NCBI GenBank assembly: GCA_934539295.1
Contig: CAKTCN010000012.1
Location: forward strand, 16,473 to 80,472
Direction of reading: 5' to 3'
Length of the DNA stretch: 64,000 bases
Source of the DNA: an uncultured Allosphingosinicella sp.
Lineage (GTDB): Bacteria > Pseudomonadota > Alphaproteobacteria > Sphingomonadales > Sphingomonadaceae
The position numbers and the translations under genes were made by a program. Of this stretch, positions 32,788-40,690 are shown piece by piece (the stretch's first letter is position 1; each line of letters starts with the position of its first letter). Under the pieces are notes generated by a model that saw only the letters and a program-made list of their open reading frames with translations, ran no database searches and had not been told where the DNA came from.

Positions 32788-34085
32788 TCCACCGCAGCGT
32801 CAGCGAATGGGGCTACGTACCCATCGAGCCGGAGGGTGAAGGCGCGTTCACACGCCAGCGTGCGGACCGCCTCATAGCCGTCGCTCGTGCCGCGTCTCTC
32901 GGCGGTGACGACGGAGCCGGGATACTCACGGATCATCATAAGCGGCTACGCGCCCAGCAGGTGGTCGGCATCATCGCTGCTGACGGGTGCACACTCGAGA
33001 TCCTTCCGAAGATCGAAGGGCTCGGAACGGGCGAGGACGAATCAAGCCGTACGCGCATACGAGAGCGCCTCGTCCACATGCTCGCTGTGGCCTACGATCT
33101 CGATCTGTCGATTGGTGAGGCCACTTTACTCGGCACCCAGAAGCGCACGTTGCTCGAGGTGCTGATCGGCATCTTCTGCACCAAGCTGATGGATGTTCTC
33201 CGAAATGGCATGCCTCGTCGGTACGTACCTCATGAGGAGGATCTAGCTACCCTGAGGGGGCGGCTGGACGTTCAGCGACAGTTTACAACGTTAGCAGCCA
33301 CGCCACACAGGCTAGCCTGTCGCTACGAAGCGTTTTCGGCAGACATCGCGCTAAACCAGGTGATGAAGGCAGCCGTCACCCGCCTAGCGCAAGTGGCGCA
33401 ATCCCCCGCGAACCAGAGACGGCTAAGAGAACTGGCACACCTCTACGCCGACGTCGCCGCGGTGCCGGTGAAGGCGCTACGATGGGACGCAATCGTGCTT
33501 GACCGAACGAACCATCGCTGGCGGGCGCTCAGAGACCTCGCGCGACTGCTGCTCGCCGGCGAATACCAGACAACCTCGAAGGGTACCGCGCCCGGCTTCT
33601 CGCTGCTTTTCGCGATGAACGATCTGTTCGAAGCCTATGTCGCGCGCACGCTTGCCCAGGCACTCCGCGGAACCGACCTGCACGTCGTCGCGCAGGACCG
33701 GCGGCTCTATTGCCTCGCTGAGCCTTCCGGCGTGCGGCGTTTCCAAGTTCGCCCAGACATCGTGGTGCGCCGTGGCCCGGAGGCGGTGCTGATCATCGAC
33801 ACTAAGTGGAAGCGCATCTCGGCACGCATCGACGACCCCAAGCAGGGAGTCAGCCAAGCGGACGTGTACCAGATGATGGCCTACGGCCGACTTTACCAAT
33901 GCCCCAGCCTGGTGCTGCTCTACCCGCATCATGGTGGTCTCCACACAGAGGGGGAAACCGGCCGCTATCGGGTGAGTGGCTGCGATGACGAATTGGTGAC
34001 CGCGACCGTCGATCTGGCAGCTAGCGGCATGGCCCACAGGCTCAGGTCACTTTGCGAGGTGCAACTCCGCGTTCATGCGGAGTGA
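32784..34085 (+). CDS. mcrC: McrC-like nuclease subunit
   Basis: 433 aa. The GTG start overlaps the McrB stop (GTGA), the usual mcrB-mcrC arrangement. The N-terminal region is McrC-like (VGIIAADGCTLEILPKIEG), a helical middle follows, and the C-terminal PD-(D/E)XK nuclease has RPD325IVV and IID339TK341WK. McrC stimulates GTP hydrolysis by the McrB ring and supplies the nuclease. Last gene of the rightward operon. Confidence 0.92.
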   Translation: MIHRSVSEWGYVPIEPEGEGAFTRQRADRLIAVARAASLGGDDGAGILTDHHKRLRAQQVVGIIAADGCTLEILPKIEGLGTGEDESSRTRIRERLVHMLAVAYDLDLSIGEATLLGTQKRTLLEVLIGIFCTKLMDVLRNGMPRRYVPHEEDLATLRGRLDVQRQFTTLAATPHRLACRYEAFSADIALNQVMKAAVTRLAQVAQSPANQRRLRELAHLYADVAAVPVKALRWDAIVLDRTNHRWRALRDLARLLLAGEYQTTSKGTAPGFSLLFAMNDLFEAYVARTLAQALRGTDLHVVAQDRRLYCLAEPSGVRRFQVRPDIVVRRGPEAVLIIDTKWKRISARIDDPKQGVSQADVYQMMAYGRLYQCPSLVLLYPHHGGLHTEGETGRYRVSGCDDELVTATVDLAASGMAHRLRSLCEVQLRVHAE

Positions 34086-34169
34086 CTTCTTCAGGTCATG
34101 CGCCGCCGGAGCCGTCCACGTATCCCGTTCAGCCTTCTGATAGCCCCAGTCCCGGTGCTAATGCGCGAG

Positions 34170-34772
34170 TCATCCAGTGAAATAAGCTTCGACCTGCTTT
34201 AAGGCCGCCGACGCCGCAGCATGCAATCCGATCCAGTCAAAATCTGGACTCGCGATCGACCGACGCCACTTAGCGACGAACCAACCGTCGTAATTGCCCT
34301 CATCATGCCAACGGAAAGGTCCAATATCCTCTTTGAGGAGGGGTGTAATATCATTTTCGAGGGAGTAGCCCATGGAGACGGCTTCTGGGTCGAACTCGAC
34401 GAACGTGTAGAGGAACGTGTTGTCTCGCTCCTGATAGAGGCTGAACCACTTGTCGGTCCACATCCCCTCGACAGTCACGACCTGCTTGGCTGACACCAGG
34501 GCGTCGACGTCGGGAGACACCCACATAGGGGCGATCTTGCTGCCCCACACCTCCTGCCATACGCGGTGCAATGTCTGCGCATACTCGTAGCGGGTCAGTT
34601 CGGCGGCTGCGCGAGCTGGAAGGTAGTCGGCCAACTCGGCGACTGCGAGACCCGGGGGCATATTGCTAATTTTGAACTGAAGCAGCGAGTCTATGGCTGT
34701 TCGAATCGCTCGATCCGTCAAGTAGGCGAAGACGCTCGGGGAAAGATCGATGGCCGAGTTGTCAGGGGTCAT
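34170..34772 (-). CDS. Hypothetical protein paired with a nuclease
   Basis: 200 aa. The N-terminal 65 residues are helical and the C-terminal two thirds are a mixed alpha/beta region rich in Trp and Phe (GMWTDKWFSLYQERDNTFLYTF). No known family seen. Its ATG overlaps the stop of the PD-(D/E)XK gene (ATGA), so it is the second gene of a two-gene cassette and could be the nuclease's inhibitor or targeting partner. Convergent with mcrC. Confidence 0.62.
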   Translation of the reverse strand: MTPDNSAIDLSPSVFAYLTDRAIRTAIDSLLQFKISNMPPGLAVAELADYLPARAAAELTRYEYAQTLHRVWQEVWGSKIAPMWVSPDVDALVSAKQVVTVEGMWTDKWFSLYQERDNTFLYTFVEFDPEAVSMGYSLENDITPLLKEDIGPFRWHDEGNYDGWFVAKWRRSIASPDFDWIGLHAAASAALKQVEAYFTG

Positions 34773-35557
34773 CCTGCACGCTCCCAGATTGTCCGCCGAA
34801 ATTGACGAAAGGCGGTGTCATCCGGGAGCCCGCTGAGCTCACGTTCCCACCGCCACAGGAATGTGTGCCAACTAAGGAAGGACCAGCGCCTGTTCCGGCG
34901 CAGCCGGGAGCGTGTGATCGCTTCGTTGCGCTGACCAAGAACGATCAGAACGGAAGTGGCAGGCTGTCCAGGAAGCATTCGAAACTTCATCCCGAGCTTC
35001 GCGGCATGCTGAGCATACTCGGGCAAGGGATTATGGCGAATGTTGTGGCCGAACTTCGCCTCGACCACAGCACCCCATTTCGTCTCGCCAGATTTGCCGG
35101 TGATCAGGAGGTCGATGCGCCCCCGTGCGCAAGGAACTTCGGCCTCTACCGTGACGGCATTGAGGCGCTCAGGCCACGCCAAGCTCGGATCGAGCGCTCG
35201 GAGGAATGACAGGGTCAGTTCAGCGCCGCCGTCGGACAGGAAGCGCTGCAAGCCATAGGTCATCTGAGGTTCTGTTGGCCGAAACCACCTAATGGGCTCA
35301 ACATGAAAGCAATGCCCCGAGGCTCCCAATCCATGAAACCGCTCGATTGCGGCTCTTCGTCCTGCGTGACTGGGTACAAGATCCTCAAGTGCGACTCTGT
35401 GGCGCATGGCCCGTTTCGCTACGCCCTCCAGACGAAACGCCCATCGCAGCACTGCCTTCTTGTCATAATGCCGCAACGCTGGTTCACGAAGCGAGGACGG
35501 GCACCACGCCAATAGTGAATCGGCTCCGATGGCGCCCGAGGTGCGATGCTTGTTCAC
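34769..35557 (-). CDS. PD-(D/E)XK superfamily nuclease
   Basis: 262 aa from a GTG start. Core motifs are GRID149LLI, then VVE166AK168F and a PEYAQH helix, which is the D-x(n)-E-x-K-x(n)-Q/YA layout seen in PDDEXK_4-type proteins. It lies between the integrase and the unknown 200-aa gene, an insertion hot spot for defence cargo. Probable DNA nuclease of a small two-gene system; the substrate is unknown. Confidence 0.75.
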   Translation of the reverse strand: MNKHRTSGAIGADSLLAWCPSSLREPALRHYDKKAVLRWAFRLEGVAKRAMRHRVALEDLVPSHAGRRAAIERFHGLGASGHCFHVEPIRWFRPTEPQMTYGLQRFLSDGGAELTLSFLRALDPSLAWPERLNAVTVEAEVPCARGRIDLLITGKSGETKWGAVVEAKFGHNIRHNPLPEYAQHAAKLGMKFRMLPGQPATSVLIVLGQRNEAITRSRLRRNRRWSFLSWHTFLWRWERELSGLPDDTAFRQFRRTIWERAG

Positions 35558-35613
35558 ACCGTGAGTTCGGCCTCCTCAGCAAGCTCTGTCAACACTGCCC
35601 GGCCGAAAGGGAG

Positions 35614-36834
35614 TCAGGCGGCGCGGTTATTTGCTGTCCGCGCCGCTGCCTCGCTTCGAAGACGATCGAGTTCATCAGACCATGCTTGCATCATGCGCAC
35701 TCGCTCATCCCAGTAATCGCCCCGCGCATAGATACGTCGAACCGAGTTCGCGTCCACGTGCGCGAGTTGCCGTTCTATGGCGTCCGATGACCAACGTCCT
35801 GACTCGTTCAGCAAGGTGCTCGCCATCGAGCGAAAGCCGTGAGTGGTCATGCGGTTGCCGCCATATCCGAGCCGCTGGAGCGCCAGATTAAGCGTGTTCT
35901 CGCACATCGGTCGATCGCGCTTTCCCTGGCAAGGGAAGAGATAGCGGTGCTTTCCGCTGACGGGTTTGACCTCCTCGATGATGGAGAGCGCTTGGCGAGA
36001 GAGTGGGACGGAATGCGGTCGCCGCATTTTCATTCTGTCTGCCGGGATCGTCCAAACTTTCTCATCAAAATCAAAATCGCTCCACTCGGCCTGACGGAGT
36101 TCTCCGGGGCGCACGAACAGGTGCGGCGCGAGCCGCAGCGCGACGTGGGTGACGCGATAGCCGTCGAACCCGTCGATCGCGCACATAAGCTCGCCCACCT
36201 CGGCGGGCTTGGTGATGGCGGCGAGGTGCTTCACTTTCGGCGTTATTAGGGCACCGCGCAGGTCCGAGCAGACGTCGCGCTCGGCACGCGCGGTCGCAAC
36301 GGCATACCTGAAGACGCGCCCGCAGAGGCCACGCAACCGCCGCGCCGTTTCGTAATGCCCCTTGGCCTCAATTCCCAGCAGAACTTCGTAAACTTCGCGG
36401 GATGAAATGCGGCTGATAGGCCGATCGCCGAGCTGCGGGTAGGCAAAGTCAAGCATCCACTTCTGCTTTTGCAGAGTGACCGCTGCGAGGCCCTCACGTT
36501 GGCACTTACCGTGCCACTCTTCGGCGACTGCACGGAAAGTAGTTTGCTCAGCAAGCTTCGCCGCGAGAGCCTCCTCCTTCGCGGCTGCGACGGGGTTCTT
36601 CCCTTCAGCGAGGATCTTGCGGATCACGTCGCGCTTTTCACGCGCATCAACGAGACTGACCTCGGGGAACACGCCAAGCGCCATGGTTTGCTGTTTGCCG
36701 CCCCAACGATAGGCCAAGCGCCAGTAGCGCTGCCCGGAAGGCTGCACGAAGAGATACAGCCCGCCACCGTCGCTGACTTTGTAGGGGCGCTCACGACCCT
36801 TCGCGAATCTAACTTCAAGTGCCGTCAGAGCCAT
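35614..36834 (-). CDS. int: P4-type tyrosine integrase
   Basis: 406 aa from ATG at 36834 (a longer open frame runs into tRNA sequence and is discarded). The N-terminal DUF4102 domain has YKVSDGGGLYLFVQPSGQRYW; the catalytic set is Arg242 (RPGEL), His332-G-F-Arg335, His359 and nucleophile Tyr369 in RRIYARGDYWDERVRMMQAW. Integrases of this type use the 3' ends of tRNA genes, and the tRNA-Leu 3' end is 164 nt away, so it inserted and can presumably excise the element to its left. Confidence 0.95.
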   Translation of the reverse strand: MALTALEVRFAKGRERPYKVSDGGGLYLFVQPSGQRYWRLAYRWGGKQQTMALGVFPEVSLVDAREKRDVIRKILAEGKNPVAAAKEEALAAKLAEQTTFRAVAEEWHGKCQREGLAAVTLQKQKWMLDFAYPQLGDRPISRISSREVYEVLLGIEAKGHYETARRLRGLCGRVFRYAVATARAERDVCSDLRGALITPKVKHLAAITKPAEVGELMCAIDGFDGYRVTHVALRLAPHLFVRPGELRQAEWSDFDFDEKVWTIPADRMKMRRPHSVPLSRQALSIIEEVKPVSGKHRYLFPCQGKRDRPMCENTLNLALQRLGYGGNRMTTHGFRSMASTLLNESGRWSSDAIERQLAHVDANSVRRIYARGDYWDERVRMMQAWSDELDRLRSEAAARTANNRAA

Positions 36835-36934
36835 GTTGGTACCTCCGCTGCCGGCCGGCGAAAAATACCAACAATCGTGCCAACATCGGTTCGGGATGCA
36901 GTGGCACGCCGCGGGCCTTCCAGAGCCACTTATG

Positions 36935-36955
36935 GCAGAAAACCGCGGTTTTTGC
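36935..36955. repeat. Palindrome between integrase and tRNA
   Basis: AAAACCGCGGTTTT (36939-36952) is a perfect 14-bp palindrome, extended by GCA/TGC on each side. It lies where integrase arm sites or the integrase promoter would be expected; it could also fold weakly downstream of the tRNA transcript. Confidence 0.5.
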
Positions 36956-36977
36956 AATGTTCGGGAGAGGTCTTGGC

Positions 36978-36994
36978 ACCCCCTGGAAGGGGGT
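36978..36994. repeat. Hairpin just outside the tRNA 3' end
   Basis: ACCCCCT-GGA-AGGGGGT is a perfect 7-bp inverted repeat, 3 nt beyond the tRNA CCA end. It is likely part of the attachment region or helps end or process the tRNA transcript. The att core itself cannot be bounded because the other copy is outside the window. Confidence 0.55.
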
Positions 36995-36997
36995 ACC

Positions 36998-37084
36998 TGG
37001 TGCCCAGAAGAGGACTCGAACCTCCACGACCTTGCGATCGCCAGCACCTGAAGCTGGTGCGTCTACCAATTCCGCCATCTGGGC
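36998..37084 (-). tRNA. tRNA-Leu(CAG)
   Basis: 87 nt. Acceptor GCCCAGA pairs with TCTGGGC, followed by A and an encoded CCA. The anticodon loop is TTCAGGT between CCAGC and GCTGG, giving anticodon CAG. A class II variable arm and the T-loop GGTTCGAGTCC are present. It marks the integration site: its 3' end faces the integrase. Confidence 0.97.
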
Positions 37085-37100
37085 ACGGGGTAGGTGGCGC

Positions 37101-37129
37101 CGACTACGAGGCGCGGGAGCGCTTGTCAA
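37101..37129 (-). promoter_or_regulatory. Promoter of tRNA-Leu
   Basis: On the minus strand a consensus TTGACA (37124-37129) is followed after 17 bp by TAGTCG (37101-37106), 16 nt before the tRNA 5' end. The perfect -35 element and spacing support the call despite the weak -10. Confidence 0.6.
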
Positions 37130-37187
37130 CGCTCATGCGAGCGGGCAATGGCCGTGGCGTCAGACTTTTTCGCATAAGGGACGCGTG

Positions 37188-38123
37188 ATGGACCGGCTGG
37201 TCACTTTGTTCGGCGGCGGCGGCTTTCTAGGCCGATATGTGGCGCAGGCACTCTATCGCACGGGCGTGCGCGTGCGCATCGCGCAGCCGCATCCGGAACG
37301 CGCCTTCTTCCTGAAGCCGCTCGGTGCCCTGGGGCAGACGCAGTTCATGCGCACCGACATCCGCGATCCGCGCGCGGTGGCTGCGGCGGTTCAAGGCAGC
37401 GATGCGGTGGTCAACCTTGCCGGGACGTTCGGAAAGGCGATGCACGCCATCCACGTCGAGGGCGCACGCAACGTGGCCGAGGCGGCGGCCGCAGCCGGCA
37501 CCACTGCGCTCGTCCATATCTCCGCGAACGGCGCCGACACGGGCAGCCAGTCCGCTTATGGCCGCACCAAGGGTGAGGGCGAGGATGCAATCCGCGCCGC
37601 CTTCCCCACGGCCACCATCTTCCGGCCCTCGGTCGTGTTCGGGCGCGAGGACAATTTCGTGAACCGCTTCGCCGGCCTTGCGCGCATGCTGCCGCTGGTG
37701 CCGGTAATCCGCGGCTCGGCGAAGTTTCAGCCGGTCTATGCGGGCGATGCGGGCCGAGCGATCGCTGCCGCCGCGCTCGATGCGGAGACGCATGGCGGCA
37801 AGGCCTATACGCTGGCCGGGCCGGAGGTGCTGACCATGCGCCAGTTCACCCAGTGGATCGGCGAGGCGACCAACCATCGCCGCGCGCTGGTCGACGTGCC
37901 GGACGCGCTGGGCAGCCTGCTTGCGCGCATCGGCAGCTATCTTCCCGGTGCGCCCATCACCTGGGACCAGTGGCTGATGCTGCAGCAAGACAATGTCGCG
38001 CAGCCGGGCGACGCGGGCCTGGAAGCGTTCGGTATCAAGCCGACGCCGCTCGAGGCAGTGTCGGAAGGCTGGCTGACATCCTATCGCCGCAACGGCCGCT
38101 TCGCCGCCAAGTCGCCTTACTGA
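37188..38123 (+). CDS. NDUFA9-like NAD(P)-binding complex I-associated reductase
   Basis: 311 aa from ATG at 37188. An extended-SDR Rossmann fold: TLFGGGGFLGRYV at the N-terminus (dinucleotide loop), ISANGAD, YGRTKGEGE (the Y-x-x-x-K pair), then RPSVVFG. The family is related to the NDUFA9 accessory subunit of complex I and may help quinone or complex I assembly. First chromosomal gene after the island; the uppP start follows the stop within 2 nt, so they are co-transcribed. Confidence 0.88.
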   Translation: MDRLVTLFGGGGFLGRYVAQALYRTGVRVRIAQPHPERAFFLKPLGALGQTQFMRTDIRDPRAVAAAVQGSDAVVNLAGTFGKAMHAIHVEGARNVAEAAAAAGTTALVHISANGADTGSQSAYGRTKGEGEDAIRAAFPTATIFRPSVVFGREDNFVNRFAGLARMLPLVPVIRGSAKFQPVYAGDAGRAIAAAALDAETHGGKAYTLAGPEVLTMRQFTQWIGEATNHRRALVDVPDALGSLLARIGSYLPGAPITWDQWLMLQQDNVAQPGDAGLEAFGIKPTPLEAVSEGWLTSYRRNGRFAAKSPY

Positions 38124-38124
38124 C

Positions 38125-38928
38125 GTGCAGACTCCGATCCTGACGGTCATCCTCCTCGGCATCATCGAGGGGCTGACCGAGTTCCTGCCGGTGTCCTCCA
38201 CCGGGCACCTGATCCTGGCGGGCACGCTGCTCGGCTTCACCGGCGATTCGTCGGTGGCGTTCAAGATCGCCATCCAGCTCGGTGCCATCCTGGCGGTGCT
38301 GGTCGCTTATTGGCGCCGCTTCTGGGGTGTGGCGCAGGGGCTGGTGCGGGTCGAGCCCAAGTCGGTCGCCTTCACGCGCAACATCCTGCTCGGCTTCCTG
38401 CCGGCGATGGTGGTCGGCGTGATCGCATATGACGCGATCCGCGCAGCCATCCAGACGCCGGAGATCGTGGCCGTCATGCTGATCCTTGGCGGCTTCGCGA
38501 TCATCGCGATCGAACGGATGGTGAAGGTGGAACGCTATCGCAGCGTCGAAGGCGTGCCGACCGGCACCGCGACGGGCATCGGCGTCGTCCAGTGCTTGGC
38601 CATGGTGCCGGGCGTGAGCCGTTCGGGCGCCACCATCCTGGGCGCCCGCCTGATGGGCGTGGAGCGCAAGACGGCGGCGGAGTTCAGCTTCTTCCTCGCC
38701 GTGCCGACCATGGCCGCGGCGACGGTCTATGCGCTCTACAAGGATCGCGACCTGCTGAGCCTCGATGACTTGAACGCGATCGCGCTTGGTCTCGCCATAT
38801 CGTTCGTGGTGGCGCTGGTGGTGGTGAAAGCGTTCGTGGCGATCGTCGGCCGCTATGGCTTCACGCCGTTCGCCTGGTACCGAATCGTGCTCGGGTCGGC
38901 CGCACTGGTGTGGCTGCTGGCGCGCTGA
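38125..38928 (+). CDS. uppP: Undecaprenyl-diphosphate phosphatase UppP (BacA)
   Basis: 267 aa from a GTG start. An integral membrane enzyme that recycles the cell-wall lipid carrier and confers bacitracin resistance. The signatures are both present: IIEGLTEFLPVSSTGHL near the N-terminus and VPGVSRSGATI in the middle, within about seven or eight hydrophobic segments. Co-transcribed with the NDUFA9-like gene. Confidence 0.96.
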   Translation: MQTPILTVILLGIIEGLTEFLPVSSTGHLILAGTLLGFTGDSSVAFKIAIQLGAILAVLVAYWRRFWGVAQGLVRVEPKSVAFTRNILLGFLPAMVVGVIAYDAIRAAIQTPEIVAVMLILGGFAIIAIERMVKVERYRSVEGVPTGTATGIGVVQCLAMVPGVSRSGATILGARLMGVERKTAAEFSFFLAVPTMAAATVYALYKDRDLLSLDDLNAIALGLAISFVVALVVVKAFVAIVGRYGFTPFAWYRIVLGSAALVWLLAR

Positions 38929-39085
38929 ATCGGGTCAAAGGTCACGAAAGTCTTGCCGCGGGGAAAATCCAGTCGATCACAGCCTTGGTTATTGATCGAT
39001 CCGGTCGATTAATGCCGGTGGTGAGAAAGAGCCGGGCAAGCATATCCCACAGCACGGTGGCTGTAGGAAAGCGCATTCGGGCCTA

Positions 39086-39856
39086 TCAATCCTCGATCGT
39101 CACCCAGGTCGGCGCATGATCGCTGGCCTTTTCCCGCCCGCGATATTCCTTGTCGACGCCGGCATCGCCCAGGCGGTCGGCGGCGACCGGGCTGAGCAGC
39201 AGATGGTCGATGCGGAAGCCCGCATCACGCTGCCAGGCGCCGGCCGTATAGTCCCAGAAGGTCCAGACCGGCCCGTCGGGATGACGCGTGCGCACCGCGT
39301 CGGTCCAGCCCTGGTGGACGAGGCCGCGGAACGCGGCGCGGCTTTCCGGCTGCATCAGCGCATCCTTCGTCATAGCCTTGACCGAATAGACGTCGTCGTC
39401 GGTGGGGATCACGTTATAGTCGCCGGCCAGCACCGCGGGGCGTTCTTCCAGCAGCAATTCCGCCGCATGGGCGCGTAGCCGGTCCATCCAGGCGAGCTTG
39501 TATTCGAACTTCTCGCCCGGCACGGGATTGCCGTTGGGCAGGTAGATGGAGGCGATCACCACTCCGCCGACTTCGGCCTCGATGTAGCGGCTGTGCGTGT
39601 CGTCGGGATCGCCAGGCAGGCCGGTCCGGCGCAGTTGCGGCGCCTCCTTGGCCAGTATGGCGACCCCGTTGAAGCCCTTCTGCCCGTGCCAGACCGCCTT
39701 GTAGCCGGCGGCAGTCACGTCCGCCTCCGGAAAGGCGTCGTCGGCGCATTTCAGCTCTTGAAGACAGAGCGCGTCGGGCTGCTGCTCCGCCAGATATTCG
39801 AGGAGACGCGGCAGGCGGGCGCGGATGCCGTTCACATTGTAGGTGACGATCTTCAT
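39086..39856 (-). CDS. xthA: Exodeoxyribonuclease III (AP endonuclease)
   Basis: 256 aa from ATG at 39856. EEP-fold nuclease: YNVNGIRARL, LQELKCADD (metal Glu), GFNGVAIL, AGDYNVIPTDDDV and SDHAPTWV (catalytic His). It repairs abasic sites and trims 3' ends of DNA. Transcribed leftward, convergent with uppP and divergent from the TonB gene. Confidence 0.95.
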   Translation of the reverse strand: MKIVTYNVNGIRARLPRLLEYLAEQQPDALCLQELKCADDAFPEADVTAAGYKAVWHGQKGFNGVAILAKEAPQLRRTGLPGDPDDTHSRYIEAEVGGVVIASIYLPNGNPVPGEKFEYKLAWMDRLRAHAAELLLEERPAVLAGDYNVIPTDDDVYSVKAMTKDALMQPESRAAFRGLVHQGWTDAVRTRHPDGPVWTFWDYTAGAWQRDAGFRIDHLLLSPVAADRLGDAGVDKEYRGREKASDHAPTWVTIED

Positions 39857-39955
39857 GGGGCGGGGATAGCGCCGCCCTCCCCTTCGCGCCAGCGTAGAGG
39901 AGCATGCCCGCCGGCGCCAAGGGATCGTGGCGGCCCCGGCAGGCGTTCGACGCCC

Positions 39956-40687
39956 ATGACAGGCACGTGGAGCAAGGATCGGCTGTTGTCTGCGGCAGGC
40001 GTGCTGGCGCTCCACGCTCTGCTTTTCTACGCCTTGCTCACCGGGCTTGCAGCCAGGATGACGAGCGCAAGCAGCGAGCGGATCAAGATATTCGAGGTTC
40101 CGGCGCCGGCGCCACCACCGCCCGTCGTGGACATGCCGACGCCGCGGGAGGCAAGTGCCGAGCCTGAAGCCGAAGCAGCGCCCCCCAACCTCAAGGCCAG
40201 CGCCGCCCCCGTGGTAGCGCCGGAGCCGCGCGTCGTGGTCGAACGGCCGCCACCGGTCACCGCGGCGCCTGTCGCAGGCACCGGCAGCGCCCCGGCCGCA
40301 GGGGCCGCGCAGCAGCCCGGGCCGGGCACCGGCGCGGGCGGGACCGGCAACGGCCTCGGCAGCGGCGGCGCAGGCAGCGGCACGGGTGGGGGCGGCGCGG
40401 CCATCCGCGCGCGGCTGATCAGCGGCCGGATCGTCAATGCGGACTTCCCGTCGGGCGCCTCACGCGTGGGTGCGCAGGGCAGCGTCACGACGCATCTCAC
40501 GATCGGCACCGATGGCCGCGTCACGAACTGCCGCGTGGCGCGGTCGAGCGGCAATGCCGAGCTCGACGCCACCACCTGCCGCCTGATCCGCGAACGTTTT
40601 CGCTACGCGCCCGCCGAGGATGCGGGCGGCCAGCAGGTCACCGACCTGGTCGGCTGGCGCCAGGATTGGTGGTTCGAGCCGCGCTGA
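39956..40687 (+). CDS. TonB family protein
   Basis: 243 aa. One N-terminal membrane helix (AAGVLALHALLFYALLTGLAA), then a long Pro/Ala/Gly-rich periplasmic spacer (about 50-150) and a C-terminal TonB-like domain (GSVTTHLTIGTDGRVTNCRVARSSG, RFRYAPA). It probably transmits proton-motive energy to outer-membrane receptors. No exbB or exbD nearby. Confidence 0.85.
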   Translation: MTGTWSKDRLLSAAGVLALHALLFYALLTGLAARMTSASSERIKIFEVPAPAPPPPVVDMPTPREASAEPEAEAAPPNLKASAAPVVAPEPRVVVERPPPVTAAPVAGTGSAPAAGAAQQPGPGTGAGGTGNGLGSGGAGSGTGGGGAAIRARLISGRIVNADFPSGASRVGAQGSVTTHLTIGTDGRVTNCRVARSSGNAELDATTCRLIRERFRYAPAEDAGGQQVTDLVGWRQDWWFEPR

Positions 40688-40690
40688 CGA

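Noticed and set aside
1..37000. Insertion sequences or transposase genes inside the island
   Set aside because: No DDE or HUH transposase motifs or terminal inverted repeats were recognised; the only recombinase is the tyrosine integrase.
38992..39014. Imperfect palindrome after uppP as a regulatory site
   Set aside because: Several mismatches and no T-run; too weak to call a terminator or operator.
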